This document shows positions 62,863 through 64,000 of a stretch of DNA of 64,000 nt, one piece after another. Origin of the DNA: Treponema sp. Its GTDB lineage: Bacteria > Spirochaetota > Spirochaetia > Treponematales > Treponemataceae. The notes under the pieces were generated by a model. That model saw nothing but the letters and a program-made list of their open reading frames with translations, did not search any database and was not told the DNA's origin. The position numbers and the translations under genes were made by a program. The DNA lies in assembly GCA_016281495.1 (NCBI GenBank), contig JAEEIU010000027.1, positions 62,001 through 126,000 on the forward strand. The letters run 5' to 3'. How positions within the stretch are numbered: position 1 is the stretch's first letter; every line of letters starts with the position of its first letter.

Positions 62863-64000
62863 ATGAAGAAGCTTACGAATAATTATATCGAAGAACAGTC
62901 ATTTTTTACCCGTCTTGTCAATGTACTTCTTGGACGCAGCAAAGATGAAAGATACATCAAGCTCAAGTCCATCAACCGTACTCTGTGGCACGAGGGCTAC
63001 AAATATTATTCTTTCAGGAAGGGCCGTGTTACGCCACAATTTGCAAAATTCCTGTATTCAGTTTACGAGATTGTCGCTCCACTTCGGGAGTTTTTCCTTA
63101 AGAACAACGATAACGAATATTACAAAAAACAGATTCTGGTTTATGCCCAGACAGACAGTCAAAGGGATATAGCGCAAAAGCTTTCTCCAGCTTCAATAAA
63201 ACTGGCCTCAACAAACAATTCTATAAAGGCTGTTGCAGAATCAGGACAAAAACTGTTTGCTGAATTCCGCTCAGGATTTTCTGCAGGCGAAGGAATGGTC
63301 ATCAATGAAGTATTCCAGATTGTTCTGATACTCAAGCAATTCTGTGTTCTTGACTATTACGCATGCCTTAAGAAATTCTGCTTCGAGATGGAGGAGAACA
63401 CTTTTACGGAAAAATACAAATTCATTTCTGTGCCTCGTGACTATGTGGCGGATTTTATCATCGACTTCATCAATTACTCAAGCATGCTTCTGGAAATAGA
63501 AGATTTTCATCATATGGCGGATTTCCTTAAGACACTTGACGGATGGGAACAGAACAAGCTTACCGACCTTCTGAATCTTTTGGAAGAACTGCGCAAGATG
63601 AAGGAAAAGAGGTATCTTAAGATGATTGGGGCATTGATGAGCCTTGATCCCGACTTTACAGAAAAAAGCGCTCCGGAAGGAAGGGACATTGTTCGTCCGT
63701 ATGTGGAAAACATTTACCAGATGTTCCGTTCAACAGTACAGGAAATAATCCACGAAAAAAAGCTCAGCCAGTTCAACGAGTATCTTGAATCGGTTTTCTC
63801 ATATCAGGACTTAAAAAGGCTGCGTCATTACAATGATGATGAATCAAAAAAATATGAAAGCCGTGGTGCCAATGGTTTTGCATATTGCAACGCCGCAATG
63901 TATGTACAGGCATTTATTAAAAAATATGGACACGGAGAACTTGAGCAGTTCATGTCCATCTTCCAGGTAGCCGCCCACAGCTACATACCAAGTTATATTC
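62863..64000 (+). CDS. Spirochaete-type protein of unknown function (partial, runs off the window)
   Basis: At least 379 residues with an open frame to the window end. Begins KKLTNNYIEEQSFFTRLVNVLLGRSKDERYIKLKS, is rich in helical segments (FAKFLYSVYEIVAPLREFFLKN, VADFIIDFINYSSMLLEIEDFHHM), and has no signal peptide or recognised catalytic motif. It resembles DUF5312-like proteins restricted to spirochaetes, from memory only. Start at 62863 has no ribosome site but lies 6 nt behind a -10 box. Confidence 0.7.
   Translation, partial: MKKLTNNYIEEQSFFTRLVNVLLGRSKDERYIKLKSINRTLWHEGYKYYSFRKGRVTPQFAKFLYSVYEIVAPLREFFLKNNDNEYYKKQILVYAQTDSQRDIAQKLSPASIKLASTNNSIKAVAESGQKLFAEFRSGFSAGEGMVINEVFQIVLILKQFCVLDYYACLKKFCFEMEENTFTEKYKFISVPRDYVADFIIDFINYSSMLLEIEDFHHMADFLKTLDGWEQNKLTDLLNLLEELRKMKEKRYLKMIGALMSLDPDFTEKSAPEGRDIVRPYVENIYQMFRSTVQEIIHEKKLSQFNEYLESVFSYQDLKRLRHYNDDESKKYESRGANGFAYCNAAMYVQAFIKKYGHGELEQFMSIFQVAAHSYIPSYI

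Noticed and set aside
1-64000. tRNA or rRNA genes
   Set aside because: Intergenic spaces were read for cloverleaf arms and rRNA-like sequence; none seen. A tRNAscan run would settle it.

Overview
The window reads as chromosome of a host-associated spirochaete, most likely a Treponema. Supporting signs are lipoproteins with relaxed spirochaetal lipoboxes, a BspA-type leucine-rich-repeat surface protein, a single-domain PUR protein, a Lol lipoprotein-export operon, SpoIIE/STAS switch genes beside dnaK-dnaJ-grpE, and several PD-(D/E)XK transposase-family genes. The species call is inference; no rRNA or tRNA gene was seen to anchor it.

Layout. 1-3.5 kb (minus): a two-subunit ABC exporter, one subunit cut by the window edge. 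3.6-5.7 kb (plus): dapA-asd, the entry to diaminopimelate/lysine synthesis. 5.8-12.6 kb (minus): one probable operon of two membrane SpoIIE phosphatases, a STAS protein, an M15 carboxypeptidase lipoprotein and a BspA-like lipoprotein. 12.6-18.7 kb (minus): dnaJ, dnaK, grpE, a PAP2 phosphatase and citrate synthase. 18.7-28.6 kb: an accessory stretch in which two PD-(D/E)XK genes and an InlB-repeat lipoprotein are mixed with dispersed palindromic repeats, plus a phosphohexomutase, aroB and a cysteine desulfurase. 28.7-35.8 kb: PUR protein, rnhB, a beta-helix protein, a phosphoribosyltransferase and a clpC-mcsB-mcsA cluster. 35.8-44.2 kb (minus): Lol-type transporter, ftsY, a PEGA-like envelope protein, prfB with its programmed frameshift, and an orphan Cas2-like protein. 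44.3-51.6 kb: TPR proteins and the corC-ybeY-HD(PgpH)-phoH cluster. 51.7-53.1 kb: a second accessory stretch holding a PD-(D/E)XK gene broken by repeats. 53.1-64 kb: a secreted glycan-binding-like protein, lon, a YihY/cyclic-nucleotide-domain fusion, a secreted protease operon, yebC, ruvC and a spirochaete-type unknown.

Three themes stand out. First, nine genes lack a Shine-Dalgarno sequence and instead carry a sigma70-like promoter whose -10 box ends 6-8 nt before the start codon, so their mRNAs should be leaderless. Second, the accessory stretches carry a family of elements with 15-nt inverted ends (TTGTCACGCGGATTC) and nested palindromes whose arms differ between copies yet stay complementary; they sit next to PD-(D/E)XK genes and have broken one of them. 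Third, several regulators look catalytically disarmed in otherwise normal gene contexts: a SpoIIE-family protein without its metal-binding aspartates, a STAS protein with Ala-Ala at the phospho-serine site, and an McsB homologue without the guanidino-kinase loops.
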